Shown here: one piece after another, positions 1 through 6,694 of the stretch
Position numbering within the stretch: the stretch's first letter is position 1
How the letters are laid out: each line of letters opens with the position of its first letter
From: a bacterium
GTDB lineage: Bacteria > UBP14 > UBA6098 > B30-G16
Assembly (NCBI GenBank): GCA_003645115.1
Contig: QNEG01000004.1
Coordinates: forward strand, 1-17,805
Direction: 5' to 3'
DNA length: 17,805 bases
Notes under the pieces: model-generated
The model's input: the letters and a program-made list of their open reading frames with translations, nothing else
Told to the model about the DNA's origin: nothing
The model's database searches: none
Program-made: the position numbers and the translations under genes

Positions 1-5
1 AAAAT

Positions 6-704
6 ATGCGATATATAATCACCATAGTAATTTCAATCGGCATTCTGTGCGCTGATAATTCTGGCTGGCGATTTAATTTCTCTGTCCAGTCGGGACGCTC
101 ACAGGAATTTACAATCGGAATGGATACTGCTGCTACTGTTGGGTTCGATAGAGGTTTGGATGTTCCTGCACCGCCTGCTTCTATGGCGCCACCATCGGGT
201 TTTTATCCATATATAGCATTCGTGGATACAAATTATCAATATCTCGACGCTGCGTGGGCAGATATTAGAGCAGTGGGCGATAGCGCAGAATGGAAAATAA
301 TTATTCACAATCCAACCGATAGAACTACTATCAAATGGAACCCAGATTCTATTCCCCCAGGAATTATTCAAATCAATGGTATCGGCATACGGAAATTTAG
401 TGGCGAGTATGAAGTCGCTAAAAATGAAACATCGATAGTCATAACATATTTTCGGGAGCAAATGAAACCAGTGGAGGCTACATCGATAATCGAATTCGAA
501 CTGGAAGAAGCGAGCAATGTAGTAATAAAAATTCGGGACAGTGGAGGGAGAGTGAAAGATATTCTCGAGTTGGGAACATTGGTAAAGGGTGAGTATCGTC
601 GTAAATGGAATGCCGAGGGACAAGAACCCGGAATTTATATATATAATGTCTATGCCAATGATAATTTGATAGCTACCGGGAAAATTGCGATAGTGGGTGA
701 ATAA
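6..704 (+). CDS. Secreted protein with C-terminal FlgD-like/T9SS sorting domain
   Basis: A 232-residue exported protein of unknown specific role. Residues 1-16 form a hydrophobic signal peptide, which supports the ATG at 6; the frame is open for the few bases before it, so a slightly longer N terminus outside the window cannot be excluded. Residues 33-55 (a FTIGMD...GFDRGLDVPAPP pattern) look like the opening of a beta-sandwich module that I associate with T9SS cargo of uncultured FCB bacteria. Residues about 93-150 form further beta-rich sequence. Residues 159-232 resemble a FlgD Ig-like/T9SS type A sorting domain: an EFELEEASNVVIKIRD strand, a GEYRRKWNAEG turn and an EPGIYIYNVYAND strand. 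It lies 8 nt upstream of miaA on the same strand. The family assignment is from pattern memory; no enzymatic motif is visible. Confidence 0.75.
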   Translation: MRYIITIVISIGILCADNSGWRFNFSVQSGRSQEFTIGMDTAATVGFDRGLDVPAPPASMAPPSGFYPYIAFVDTNYQYLDAAWADIRAVGDSAEWKIIIHNPTDRTTIKWNPDSIPPGIIQINGIGIRKFSGEYEVAKNETSIVITYFREQMKPVEATSIIEFELEEASNVVIKIRDSGGRVKDILELGTLVKGEYRRKWNAEGQEPGIYIYNVYANDNLIATGKIAIVGE

Positions 705-712
705 TTCCGATA

Positions 713-1633
713 ATGACTAACGCGCAAGATAGAACAGCTTTAATAATCTGTGGACCCACCGCCAGCGGGAAAACAGAGATAGCTGAATTAGTGGCTAAAA
801 AACTCGATACCGCAATCATTTCTGCTGATTCCCGTCAGATATATAAGCATTTGAATATCGGGACTGCAAAACCACTCGATTCCACCATTCAGCATCATAT
901 GATAGACATTATCGAACCCGATGAGAGATTCAATGCGATGCAGTTTGTTCAGTTGGCAATCAATTGGATGGATAAAATAGCACAATCTGGCAAGATTCCT
1001 ATAATAGTCGGTGGAACGGGATTGTATATTCGGGCACTGACCCAGGGAATTTTTCCCGGCGAATTCAAGGATGATAATGTAAGGAAAGAACTTAAGCTGA
1101 AAAAAAAACAGGGCGAAAATTTATATACAATGTTGAAAGATGTGGACCCAATCGCTGCTGGCAAAATTAATCCCAAAAACTATGTTCGTATCGAGCGAGC
1201 GCTGGAGGTTTACATAGTGTCCGGAAAACCAATATCATACTGGTGGGAATATCAAACCAAACCGCCATCCGATTGGAATTTTAAAAAATTTGCTATCCAG
1301 ATGGACAAGAAAACACTATACAAACGAATAGAGGATAGAACCGAAAAGATGCTACAACAGGGATGGATAGAGGAAGTTCGGGATTTACTGGGAAAAGGTA
1401 TTTCGCCGGATTGCCCGGGATTGACATCCATAGGTTATGGGCAGATAGTTCGATACATTCGAGGTGAAATAGATTATGAGCAGATGTTCAACGATATAGT
1501 CAGAGATACAAAAAGATATGCAAAACGGCAGATTACCTGGTTCAGAAAGGAACCCGATGTCCATTGGGTTGAAGTCGGTAAATCATCACCAGAACAGATA
1601 GCAGATAAAATTATCAATTTGTTTTTTGAATAA
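713..1633 (+). CDS. miaA: tRNA dimethylallyltransferase MiaA
   Basis: Transfers a dimethylallyl group from DMAPP to N6 of A37 in tRNAs that read UNN codons, in the cytoplasm. The 306-residue length is normal for the family. Visible signatures are the P-loop GPTASGKT (residues 14-21), the ISADSRQIY segment (36-44), which contributes the catalytic Asp, the GGTGLYIRAL motif (100-109), GLTSIGYGQIVRYIRGEI (236-253) and the C-terminal RYAKRQITWFRKE motif (268-280). The ATG at 713 lies 8 nt after the preceding stop; GGTGA at 696-700 is a possible weak Shine-Dalgarno. ispG follows 38 nt downstream on the same strand. Since ispG belongs to the MEP route that makes DMAPP, the pair links isoprenoid supply with its use in tRNA, though the adjacency may be incidental. 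Confidence 0.97.
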   Translation: MTNAQDRTALIICGPTASGKTEIAELVAKKLDTAIISADSRQIYKHLNIGTAKPLDSTIQHHMIDIIEPDERFNAMQFVQLAINWMDKIAQSGKIPIIVGGTGLYIRALTQGIFPGEFKDDNVRKELKLKKKQGENLYTMLKDVDPIAAGKINPKNYVRIERALEVYIVSGKPISYWWEYQTKPPSDWNFKKFAIQMDKKTLYKRIEDRTEKMLQQGWIEEVRDLLGKGISPDCPGLTSIGYGQIVRYIRGEIDYEQMFNDIVRDTKRYAKRQITWFRKEPDVHWVEVGKSSPEQIADKIINLFFE

Positions 1634-1671
1634 TAGATTCTATTTTTTACAGACTCGATAGGTAGCGTTAT

Positions 1672-2760
1672 ATGAACGATGAACAAAAGATAAAATATAA
1701 AAGAACGAATACTCGACCGGTAAAAGTTGGCGATGTAATCATCGGTGGAGATTCACCTATCACAGTGCAATCTATGGCTAAGGTGCCGACTACCGATGTT
1801 TCAGCTGTGCTCGACCAGTGTGAGCGAGTATTTCGAGCAGGTGGAGATATTTTCCGAGTCTCTATTCCAGATAGCGATTCTGCTGATGCACTAAAGGAAA
1901 TAGTGAAACATTCGCCAATCCCTATAGTGGCGGATATTCATTTCGATTACAGATTGGCACTGGAATCTCTCAAAAGTGGTGCACATAAATTGCGAATAAA
2001 CCCCGGGAACATCGGTTTTTCAGAACGAGTAAAAATTATTGCCAAAGAAGCGAAAAGTCGAAATGTCCCCATCAGGATTGGAGTGAATTCCGGTTCTATT
2101 CCAAAAGATATATTAGAAAAATATGGCAAGCCCGATGCCAGAGCATTGTTGGAATCTGCAGAGCGAGAAATTATTATTCTTCAGGAAATTGGGTTCGAGG
2201 ATATAATAGTATCGCTCAAATCGACAGTCCCTCAAATCACTCGGGCGGCAAATGTAATGTTTGCCCAAAAATATGATTATCCATTGCATCTGGGTATCAC
2301 AGAATCTGGATTCGGCTATCAGGGAATAGTTTCCTCATCGACTGGATTGGCTATAATACTCGATTCTGGGATAGGCAATACTATTCGTGTTTCTTTGACA
2401 GAATCACCCGAGACCGAAATTCGTATTGGTCGAGAGATATTGCGCTCGATGGGCTTAAGAAGATATGGAATTAGGTTGATAAGCTGTCCCATTTGTGCTC
2501 GATGTAAAGTCCAACTTAAATACATTGCTGAACGAATATGGAATAATATAAAGGATATGGATGAAGATATCACGGTGGCAGTTATGGGATGTGAGGTAAA
2601 CGGACCGGGTGAGGCAAGATTTGCCGATATTGGAGTCGCCTGTGGTGATAAAGTTGGACTGATTTTCAAAAATGGAGAACCGATAAAAAAAGTGAAAGAT
2701 TCCGAGATAATAGCTGCTTTATTGGATGAAATAAATGAGTTAATCGATACCCCGAGATAG
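1672..2760 (+). CDS. ispG: 4-hydroxy-3-methylbut-2-enyl diphosphate synthase IspG (GcpE)
   Basis: Catalyses the reductive ring opening of MEcPP to HMBPP, the penultimate step of the MEP isoprenoid pathway. The 362-residue protein is the short bacterial two-domain form: a TIM barrel with PITVQSMAKVPTTD (29-42), FRAGGDIFRVSIPD (54-67), ADIHFDY (87-93) and LRINPGNIG (107-115), then the [4Fe-4S] domain. The presumed cluster ligands are Cys272 and Cys275 (SCPIC), Cys307 (MGCEVNGPGEA) and Glu314. The motif after the first Cys pair is CPICARC rather than the more common CPSCGR, leaving an extra Cys278 nearby. The ATG at 1672 is preceded by ATAGGTAG. It suggests that isoprenoids are made by the MEP route, not mevalonate. 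Confidence 0.97.
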   Translation: MNDEQKIKYKRTNTRPVKVGDVIIGGDSPITVQSMAKVPTTDVSAVLDQCERVFRAGGDIFRVSIPDSDSADALKEIVKHSPIPIVADIHFDYRLALESLKSGAHKLRINPGNIGFSERVKIIAKEAKSRNVPIRIGVNSGSIPKDILEKYGKPDARALLESAEREIIILQEIGFEDIIVSLKSTVPQITRAANVMFAQKYDYPLHLGITESGFGYQGIVSSSTGLAIILDSGIGNTIRVSLTESPETEIRIGREILRSMGLRRYGIRLISCPICARCKVQLKYIAERIWNNIKDMDEDITVAVMGCEVNGPGEARFADIGVACGDKVGLIFKNGEPIKKVKDSEIIAALLDEINELIDTPR

Positions 2761-2816
2761 TGTTGGTGGGAATCCCCAAAAATCTGCAAAAAAATAGAAA
2801 AAAGGAAACATTTTGC

Positions 2817-2844
2817 TTGACAAATGATAAAATATTCATATCAT
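2817..2844 (+). promoter_or_regulatory. Sigma-70-type promoter of the small-protein unit
   Basis: A perfect -35 TTGACA (2817-2822), a 16-nt spacer and TATCAT (2839-2844, 5 of 6 to TATAAT). Transcription would start near 2851, giving a leader of about 50 nt before the 62-residue acidic protein. This is the best promoter match I found in the window and implies strong expression. It sits in the 142-nt gap after ispG. An 8-bp inverted pair (AATCCCCA 2771-2778 and TGGGGATT 2856-2863) flanks it. Confidence 0.7.
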
Positions 2845-2902
2845 CGCCGTCGTAATGGGGATTGTAAAATCCACTGCACAAAATTATCAGGAGGTATAAA
2901 AA

Positions 2903-3091
2903 ATGGGAAATCAGGATATAATCGAACAGTTCATCGAGGCACTGGAGGAGGGGGGATTATCTCTCACTCCAAAACAGATGCAAACCATTCTCGATGCACT
3001 ATGGGATTTGAATGCCGATTTGTTCGAGGAATGCGGTTATGCTCCTCTGGACGAAGATTATTACGAGGATGAAGAAGAAGAGGATTTCTAA
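2903..3091 (+). CDS. Small very acidic protein (62 aa), hypothetical
   Basis: I do not recognise the family. The start is well supported: AGGAGG at 2889-2894, 8 nt before ATG, and a consensus promoter at 2817-2844. Residues 1-45 look like a short helical domain (DIIEQFIEALEEG, then LTPKQMQTILDALWDLNADLFEE). The C terminus is a run of acidic residues and Tyr (DEDYYEDEEEEDF, 50-62). There is no signal peptide, so it is probably cytoplasmic. One Cys lies at 44. A 36-residue lysine-rich ORF follows 41 nt downstream, before a terminator, so the two probably share a transcript. The opposite charges suggest a partner or RNA/protein-binding role, but that is only inference. Confidence 0.8.
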   Translation: MGNQDIIEQFIEALEEGGLSLTPKQMQTILDALWDLNADLFEECGYAPLDEDYYEDEEEEDF

Positions 3092-3132
3092 TCCATTTCA
3101 TTCAAGCAATTGTTCTTTTTTAAAGAGGAAAA

Positions 3133-3243
3133 ATGTCAAAGAAATGTAAGAAGGGGAAATCTTCCACCCCAAATAGCACAAATGATACCTCTCAAAAAGT
3201 TCCCCCGAAAAGCGAGAAAAAAATAAGCAACTATAGTAATTAA
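3133..3243 (+). CDS. Possible 36-aa basic mini-protein
   Basis: A short ORF running from ATG at 3133 to TAA at 3241-3243. It begins MSKKCKKGKS, continues with Ser/Thr/Asn/Pro-rich sequence and has a second lysine cluster (PPKSEKK). It contains about nine Lys residues and one Cys. AGAGGAAAA directly upstream (3124-3132) gives a Shine-Dalgarno-like GAGG about 4 nt before the start, which is acceptable but close. The ORF lies between the acidic 62-aa gene and a hairpin terminator, inside the likely transcript. No family is recognised. Its reality rests on ribosome-site placement and context only, since short ORFs of this size occur by chance. Confidence 0.45.
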   Translation: MSKKCKKGKSSTPNSTNDTSQKVPPKSEKKISNYSN

Positions 3244-3266
3244 ATCGCAATCCCCAGAATTAAATT

Positions 3267-3305
3267 TATAAAGCCTCGGAAACCAACCGGGGCTTTATAG
3301 TTTCG
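3267..3305 (+). terminator. Hairpin terminator after the small-protein unit
   Basis: The arms 3267-3279 (TATAAAGCCTCGG) and 3287-3299 (CCGGGGCTTTATA) pair over 13 bp with one T-G wobble around a 7-nt loop (AAACCAA). A short T stretch follows (TTT at 3301-3303), so it is a moderate rather than textbook intrinsic terminator. The near-perfect stem could act in both orientations. It closes the 2817-3243 unit and isolates it from the gene at 3461. Confidence 0.7.
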
Positions 3306-3460
3306 GAACAATTAAGCAAACAAATAAATATTCATTATAATATAACACCGAATGAAAATAATTCCTCCTCGAAAAATACAATGATATTTTTTATGGGAAA
3401 AATATCTTGCAATTTGAGATATTCGAGATAATTTGTTAGAAAATAAACGATGAGGGATTA

Positions 3461-4495
3461 ATGAAAGGTATCGCACATTTTTCCATAGGAGTAGCAGTCG
3501 CCACATTCATTCCCGGAGTGATGGAAAGTGCGGTTCAGGGACACACTTATGATTTACTGGTAGCTGGAGCATTCGGTTTGCTTCCAGATACTCTCGATTT
3601 CAAATTCGCCCGATTTTTCGAGAAAGAGGATTTTGTGGTCGATCCGGATCCATTCGACCCCGATCCGCAAGCAATGGCGCAAACTATCGCCGATGCAATA
3701 AATACTGCTAATCGCACAGGGAAAGAGATTCGAGTGAAATTTCACACTATGCAACTCGCACCGGACCGGTGGCAGAAATATGAAATCGGATTCGATACTG
3801 AAAATAGGGAAGTAATAGTAAAAATCGGACCGGTAGTATCCACCAGCCAGCAACCATTCGAAGGAACTGAACCGCCGCCGGATAAAGCCGAGGGCAGAGT
3901 GAAAGTGAAACCCGGAATAATTCACACTCACGATAAACCGAGTCGAGTGGATATCCTTTCCGGACCGACTATCGGTTTCAAACCTCGCTCGGGAGATAAT
4001 GTGGAAGTAGTATTTATTCCGTGGCATCGGCAATGGTCCCACAGTTTCACTCTGGGACTATATTTAGGTCTCGCCGCCTGGATTTTATTCGGTTGGTATT
4101 GGGCATTGATGGTAGCGTTGCCGTTCTGGGCGCATGTCGCCGTTGACTGTATGGGATTTATGGGTGGAAATCTCGCCTGGCCATTTACAAAGGAAAGAAC
4201 ATCGGGATTAAAACTGTTTCACGCCAGTGCTCCTCTGGCTAATTTCTTCGGAGTATGGACATCGGGATTGATTATAATATACAATGCCAATGCGGTGGCG
4301 CACCAACCTCAATTCTCTATGGGACCGCTTAAATATTTCGGAATCTGGCTGGGAATACCAGCGTTAATTTCTGCGCTATATGTATATTTCGGCAAAAAGC
4401 ATCGTAAATTAAAAGAAGAACAAGAACAGGAAAGAGAATTATTGGATGAAATTTCCGATGGCGCAGAACTCGGTTCGGGAAATGTAAGAAGATAA
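3461..4495 (+). CDS. YdjM/DUF457-type membrane metal-dependent hydrolase with large insertion
   Basis: A 344-residue integral membrane protein. It matches the YdjM-like family of predicted inner-membrane metal-dependent hydrolases by its polar motifs: His6 in the first segment (AHFSIGVA), LLPDTLD (40-46), HRQWSHS (189-195) and HVAVDCM (225-231). Hydrophobic segments lie near 5-20, 30-42, 197-232 and 258-310. Unusually, about 140 residues separate the LPD motif from the HRxxxHS motif, which are close together in the short family members I know. This insertion (about 50-188) is soluble-looking, with an acidic DPDPFDPDP stretch (61-69) and beta-rich sequence. The C terminus is charged and helical (315-332). 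GAGGG precedes the ATG. It is convergent with lpxK, with stops 22 nt apart. The substrate is unknown. Confidence 0.75.
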   Translation: MKGIAHFSIGVAVATFIPGVMESAVQGHTYDLLVAGAFGLLPDTLDFKFARFFEKEDFVVDPDPFDPDPQAMAQTIADAINTANRTGKEIRVKFHTMQLAPDRWQKYEIGFDTENREVIVKIGPVVSTSQQPFEGTEPPPDKAEGRVKVKPGIIHTHDKPSRVDILSGPTIGFKPRSGDNVEVVFIPWHRQWSHSFTLGLYLGLAAWILFGWYWALMVALPFWAHVAVDCMGFMGGNLAWPFTKERTSGLKLFHASAPLANFFGVWTSGLIIIYNANAVAHQPQFSMGPLKYFGIWLGIPALISALYVYFGKKHRKLKEEQEQERELLDEISDGAELGSGNVRR

Positions 4496-4517
4496 TATGT
4501 CCATATAGTCCCGTAGA

Positions 4518-5489
4518 TTACCCGAACAATTGCAGTATCCTATTTTTCAGATAATCTTCCGGTTCGACCTGTAATTCTATACTGGATACCCAAAAGTTTT
4601 CGCATATTTCCACTGGCAGTTTAACAGCGTCTTTCATAGTGACCAAAATCACATCGGCATTACTATGACCAGCATTTCTAATCACTCGTTTTACCTGTGT
4701 ATCAGAATAGAATCGATGGTCTCGGAACCATTGTGTTCCAACCACATTAACTCCAACCTGTTTAATCGATTGCTCGAATCTTTCGGGAGTAGCTATTCCA
4801 GCAGCCAAAAATACTTTTTTATCCTTTAGTTCATCAATACTGTATATTTGTTCCCATTTGTGGATAGGAAAAACACCCTCCACAATAATTTTACTGGTTA
4901 ACAAAGTAAATTCTTTCAATTTTGAATTTATGGATTGGAATTTATCCTGGGGAACAATAAAAATGGCATTATGCAAATTTTGTAATCTCCATAAACCCTC
5001 CCTGCGCGAACCGAACGGAAATATGTAATCCTCGAATTCATCTCCCGCTAATGCGATTATGTCGAGATTGCGTTTCATTTGCATCCTCTGAAATCCATCA
5101 TCGAGAATGAACACATCCACATCGTGGACGATTTTCATTCCGCTTTCATATCTGTTTGGATGAATTACCACCGGGACATCGTGCAATCGTTTTGACAGCA
5201 CCAACGGTTCATCACCAGTATGGCGCCAATTTTCATCATTATTGGGCAAAATTATTCTGCGTCGAGTCTTTCTGCCGTATCCTCGAGTAAGTATCGCTGG
5301 TCTAAGTTGATTTTGGCGAATTATTTTTACTATTTTTTCGGTCAGTGGAGTTTTTCCGGTCCCGCCGAATTTAAATCCACCGATACTTATAACCGGTCTC
5401 GGCAATTCCTTAATGGATAAGATTCCCTTTTGATACAATTTCCATCGTAACCATAATGGGAAAGCATAAATTTTCTCAATCCTGTTCAC
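4518..5489 (-). CDS. lpxK: Tetraacyldisaccharide 4'-kinase LpxK
   Basis: Phosphorylates the 4' position of the tetraacyldisaccharide-1-phosphate lipid A precursor at the inner membrane to give lipid IVA. Signatures, numbered from the ATG at 5498 (326 residues, the usual family length), are the P-loop-like GGTGKTP (45-51), TRGYGR (71-76), GDEP (95-98) and DDGFQ (133-137). The N-terminal FPLWLRWKLY (13-22) corresponds to the membrane-associated amphipathic region. Two starts are possible: ATG 5498, with AGGA only 2-3 nt before it, or GTG 5489, with the same AGGA about 11 nt before it. I give the GTG, but either is acceptable. Both overlap the end of the AlbA_2 gene (stop at 5476), so the genes are translationally coupled. 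It marks the organism as an LPS maker. Confidence 0.93.
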   Translation of the reverse strand: MNRIEKIYAFPLWLRWKLYQKGILSIKELPRPVISIGGFKFGGTGKTPLTEKIVKIIRQNQLRPAILTRGYGRKTRRRIILPNNDENWRHTGDEPLVLSKRLHDVPVVIHPNRYESGMKIVHDVDVFILDDGFQRMQMKRNLDIIALAGDEFEDYIFPFGSRREGLWRLQNLHNAIFIVPQDKFQSINSKLKEFTLLTSKIIVEGVFPIHKWEQIYSIDELKDKKVFLAAGIATPERFEQSIKQVGVNVVGTQWFRDHRFYSDTQVKRVIRNAGHSNADVILVTMKDAVKLPVEICENFWVSSIELQVEPEDYLKNRILQLFG

Positions 5490-6042
5490 CGTGGTCATTT
5501 TCCTGAAATTTAAACTGTTCGATTTTATCGGCGATTTTCTCTATCATCTTTTCCAATTCTGCAGTGGCATTACGAAATCTTTTCAGGAATCGTTTCGATT
5601 CTCTTTCCAGAATAAGAGTGACAAGAGCTGGTGGGTCCAGCGCACGATTACTGCCATCCAATCGAATTCGATAACATCCTGAAGCTGAACAATATGGTTT
5701 ATCTGCGCCTTCAGGAATAATAATTTCTACGAATGGAATTCCGCCAGCCCAATGTTCCTCGAAATCGACCGCAATAGCCGGTAAACAACTGGAAGCTTTA
5801 TTATTGATATTCAATTTCAATTCATCGGTCAGTGGACATCCCATAACACGACCAGCCTTACTGCCATCATCCAGACGAACTTCCTCCACACCTATCAATA
5901 TAGAGCCACCAGAACCATTAGCCATCGCCACCAAATCTTCTGGACAAACTGCCTTTACATTCTGTTTAAATTCTCGCTCGGTATCCTCGAAATCCAGAAG
6001 ATAATAATTCCCATCCTGTCCTTTTCTAATCGGGAAATCCAT
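5476..6042 (-). CDS. AlbA_2 (Schlafen-type) domain protein
   Basis: A 188-residue protein with the AlbA_2 nucleic-acid-binding fold of the Schlafen/divergent-AAA-4 superfamily. The visible pattern is E-x-E/K (FEDTEREFKQ, 18-27), then PEDLVAMANGSGGSILIGVEE (34-54) and a later strand pair (GIPFVEIIIPEG, 101-112, and GCYRIRLDGSNRA, 122-134). Residues 146-182 form a charged coiled coil (ILERESKRFLKRF...MIEKIADKIEQF). There is no membrane segment, so it is cytoplasmic. The frame stays open upstream to a TTG at 6096, but the first ATG is 6042, 1 nt after the TGA of the PLD gene. I therefore take 6042 with termination-reinitiation coupling. Proteins of this class occur as transcription regulators and as RNases (Schlafen), so the function here is open. 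Confidence 0.8.
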   Translation of the reverse strand: MDFPIRKGQDGNYYLLDFEDTEREFKQNVKAVCPEDLVAMANGSGGSILIGVEEVRLDDGSKAGRVMGCPLTDELKLNINNKASSCLPAIAVDFEEHWAGGIPFVEIIIPEGADKPYCSASGCYRIRLDGSNRALDPPALVTLILERESKRFLKRFRNATAELEKMIEKIADKIEQFKFQENDHGEQD

Positions 6043-6043
6043 A

Positions 6044-6604
6044 TCATTCAAATTTCTTCCATAACTTGCCAAATTCTTTCTGATATATCTTGGCAACTTC
6101 TGGAGATTCGATTATCACTATATTTTCAAAATTATACTTTTGCGCCGATGCAGTCCAATTATACGAACCAGTAATCACAATTTGTGTATCTATCACTGCG
6201 AATTTATTGTGCATCAATCCATCGCCGATATGCACACGAACAGGTATCCCACTATTATGGAGGTATCGTTTCTTGGAATAATGTCCTGCGGATTGCTCTC
6301 TATCCATTATCACTCTGACCGAAACTCCTCGCTTATTGGCTCTTACCAAAGCATTTGAGATAGGACGACTGGTAAAAGTATATATGGAAACATCCACAGT
6401 CTTTTGTGCATTGTTTATACAATCGACTATGGCATCAGAACAGTCGTCATCTGGTGAGAATAATGGAGTAATTTTGCATTCTCTCGTCTGGACAGCATAA
6501 GTGGGATTGTCGCTACCATCGGCGAAATGTTCCCACACCAAAAGCAATACCAGTGCGATAATTATAATGGCAATTCCAGTTGATTTTTTCCCTTTATTCC
6601 CCAT
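6044..6604 (-). CDS. Membrane-anchored single-HKD phospholipase D-family nuclease
   Basis: A 186-residue protein of the Nuc/PLD6 type: one N-terminal hydrophobic anchor or uncleaved signal (residues 10-24, KKSTG then IAIIIIALVLLLVW), then a single PLD catalytic domain. The HKD motif is complete: His132, Lys134 and Asp139 in MHNKFAVID, followed by ITGSYNWTASA (144-154). The preceding FSPDDD (49-54) and VDVSIYTFTSRPI (70-82) match Nuc-like endonucleases, which dimerise to form one active site. Positive residues precede the anchor, so the domain is predicted to face the periplasm. A GAAGGG ribosome site lies 7 nt before the ATG. Its TGA is followed after 1 nt by the ATG of the AlbA_2 gene. Substrate (DNA, RNA or phospholipid) cannot be told from sequence; Nuc-like members are usually nucleases. 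Confidence 0.87.
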   Translation of the reverse strand: MGNKGKKSTGIAIIIIALVLLLVWEHFADGSDNPTYAVQTRECKITPLFSPDDDCSDAIVDCINNAQKTVDVSIYTFTSRPISNALVRANKRGVSVRVIMDREQSAGHYSKKRYLHNSGIPVRVHIGDGLMHNKFAVIDTQIVITGSYNWTASAQKYNFENIVIIESPEVAKIYQKEFGKLWKKFE

Positions 6605-6640
6605 AATAAACCCTTCGGTTAATATGAATTACTCTTTAAA

Positions 6641-6666
6641 GTTATAAGTAGAATCCATTTCGTCAA
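6641..6666 (-). promoter_or_regulatory. Tentative promoter for the PLD-AlbA_2-lpxK genes
   Basis: In the 90-nt gap upstream of the PLD gene the minus strand reads TTGACG (6666-6661, 5 of 6 to consensus), 14 nt, then TATAAC (6646-6641, 5 of 6). Both boxes are good but the 14-nt spacing is shorter than the usual 16-18, so this is uncertain. If real it would separate the last three genes from the secreted-protein operon. Confidence 0.3.
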
Positions 6667-6694
6667 TTTATAATTGGATAGAAAGAAATAATGG

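Noticed and set aside
99..623. 174-codon minus-strand frame opposite the first gene
   Set aside because: No start signal; Cys/Ser/Ile-rich antisense noise against a gene with a signal peptide and sorting domain.
2763..2780. Intrinsic terminator after ispG
   Set aside because: TTGG...CCAA can form only a weak 6-bp interrupted stem and is followed by A-rich, not T-rich, sequence on the plus strand.
2824..3072. An 82-codon plus-strand frame overlapping the 62-aa acidic gene
   Set aside because: It lacks a ribosome site and its translation is compositionally noise-like (Arg/Gly/Ser mixture). The overlapping 62-aa frame has a perfect AGGAGG and sensible helices.
3336..3341. Perfect TATAAT as promoter of the YdjM-like gene
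   Set aside because: It lies in very AT-rich DNA, has no -35 box better than 3 of 6 at proper spacing, and would give a leader of over 110 nt. TTGCAA with GATAAT (3407-3432) has only 14-nt spacing and is also unconvincing.
6043..6096. 18-residue N-terminal extension of the AlbA_2 gene starting at TTG 6096
   Set aside because: The extension lies entirely within the PLD coding end and needs a TTG start. The ATG at 6042, 1 nt after the PLD stop, fits coupled translation.
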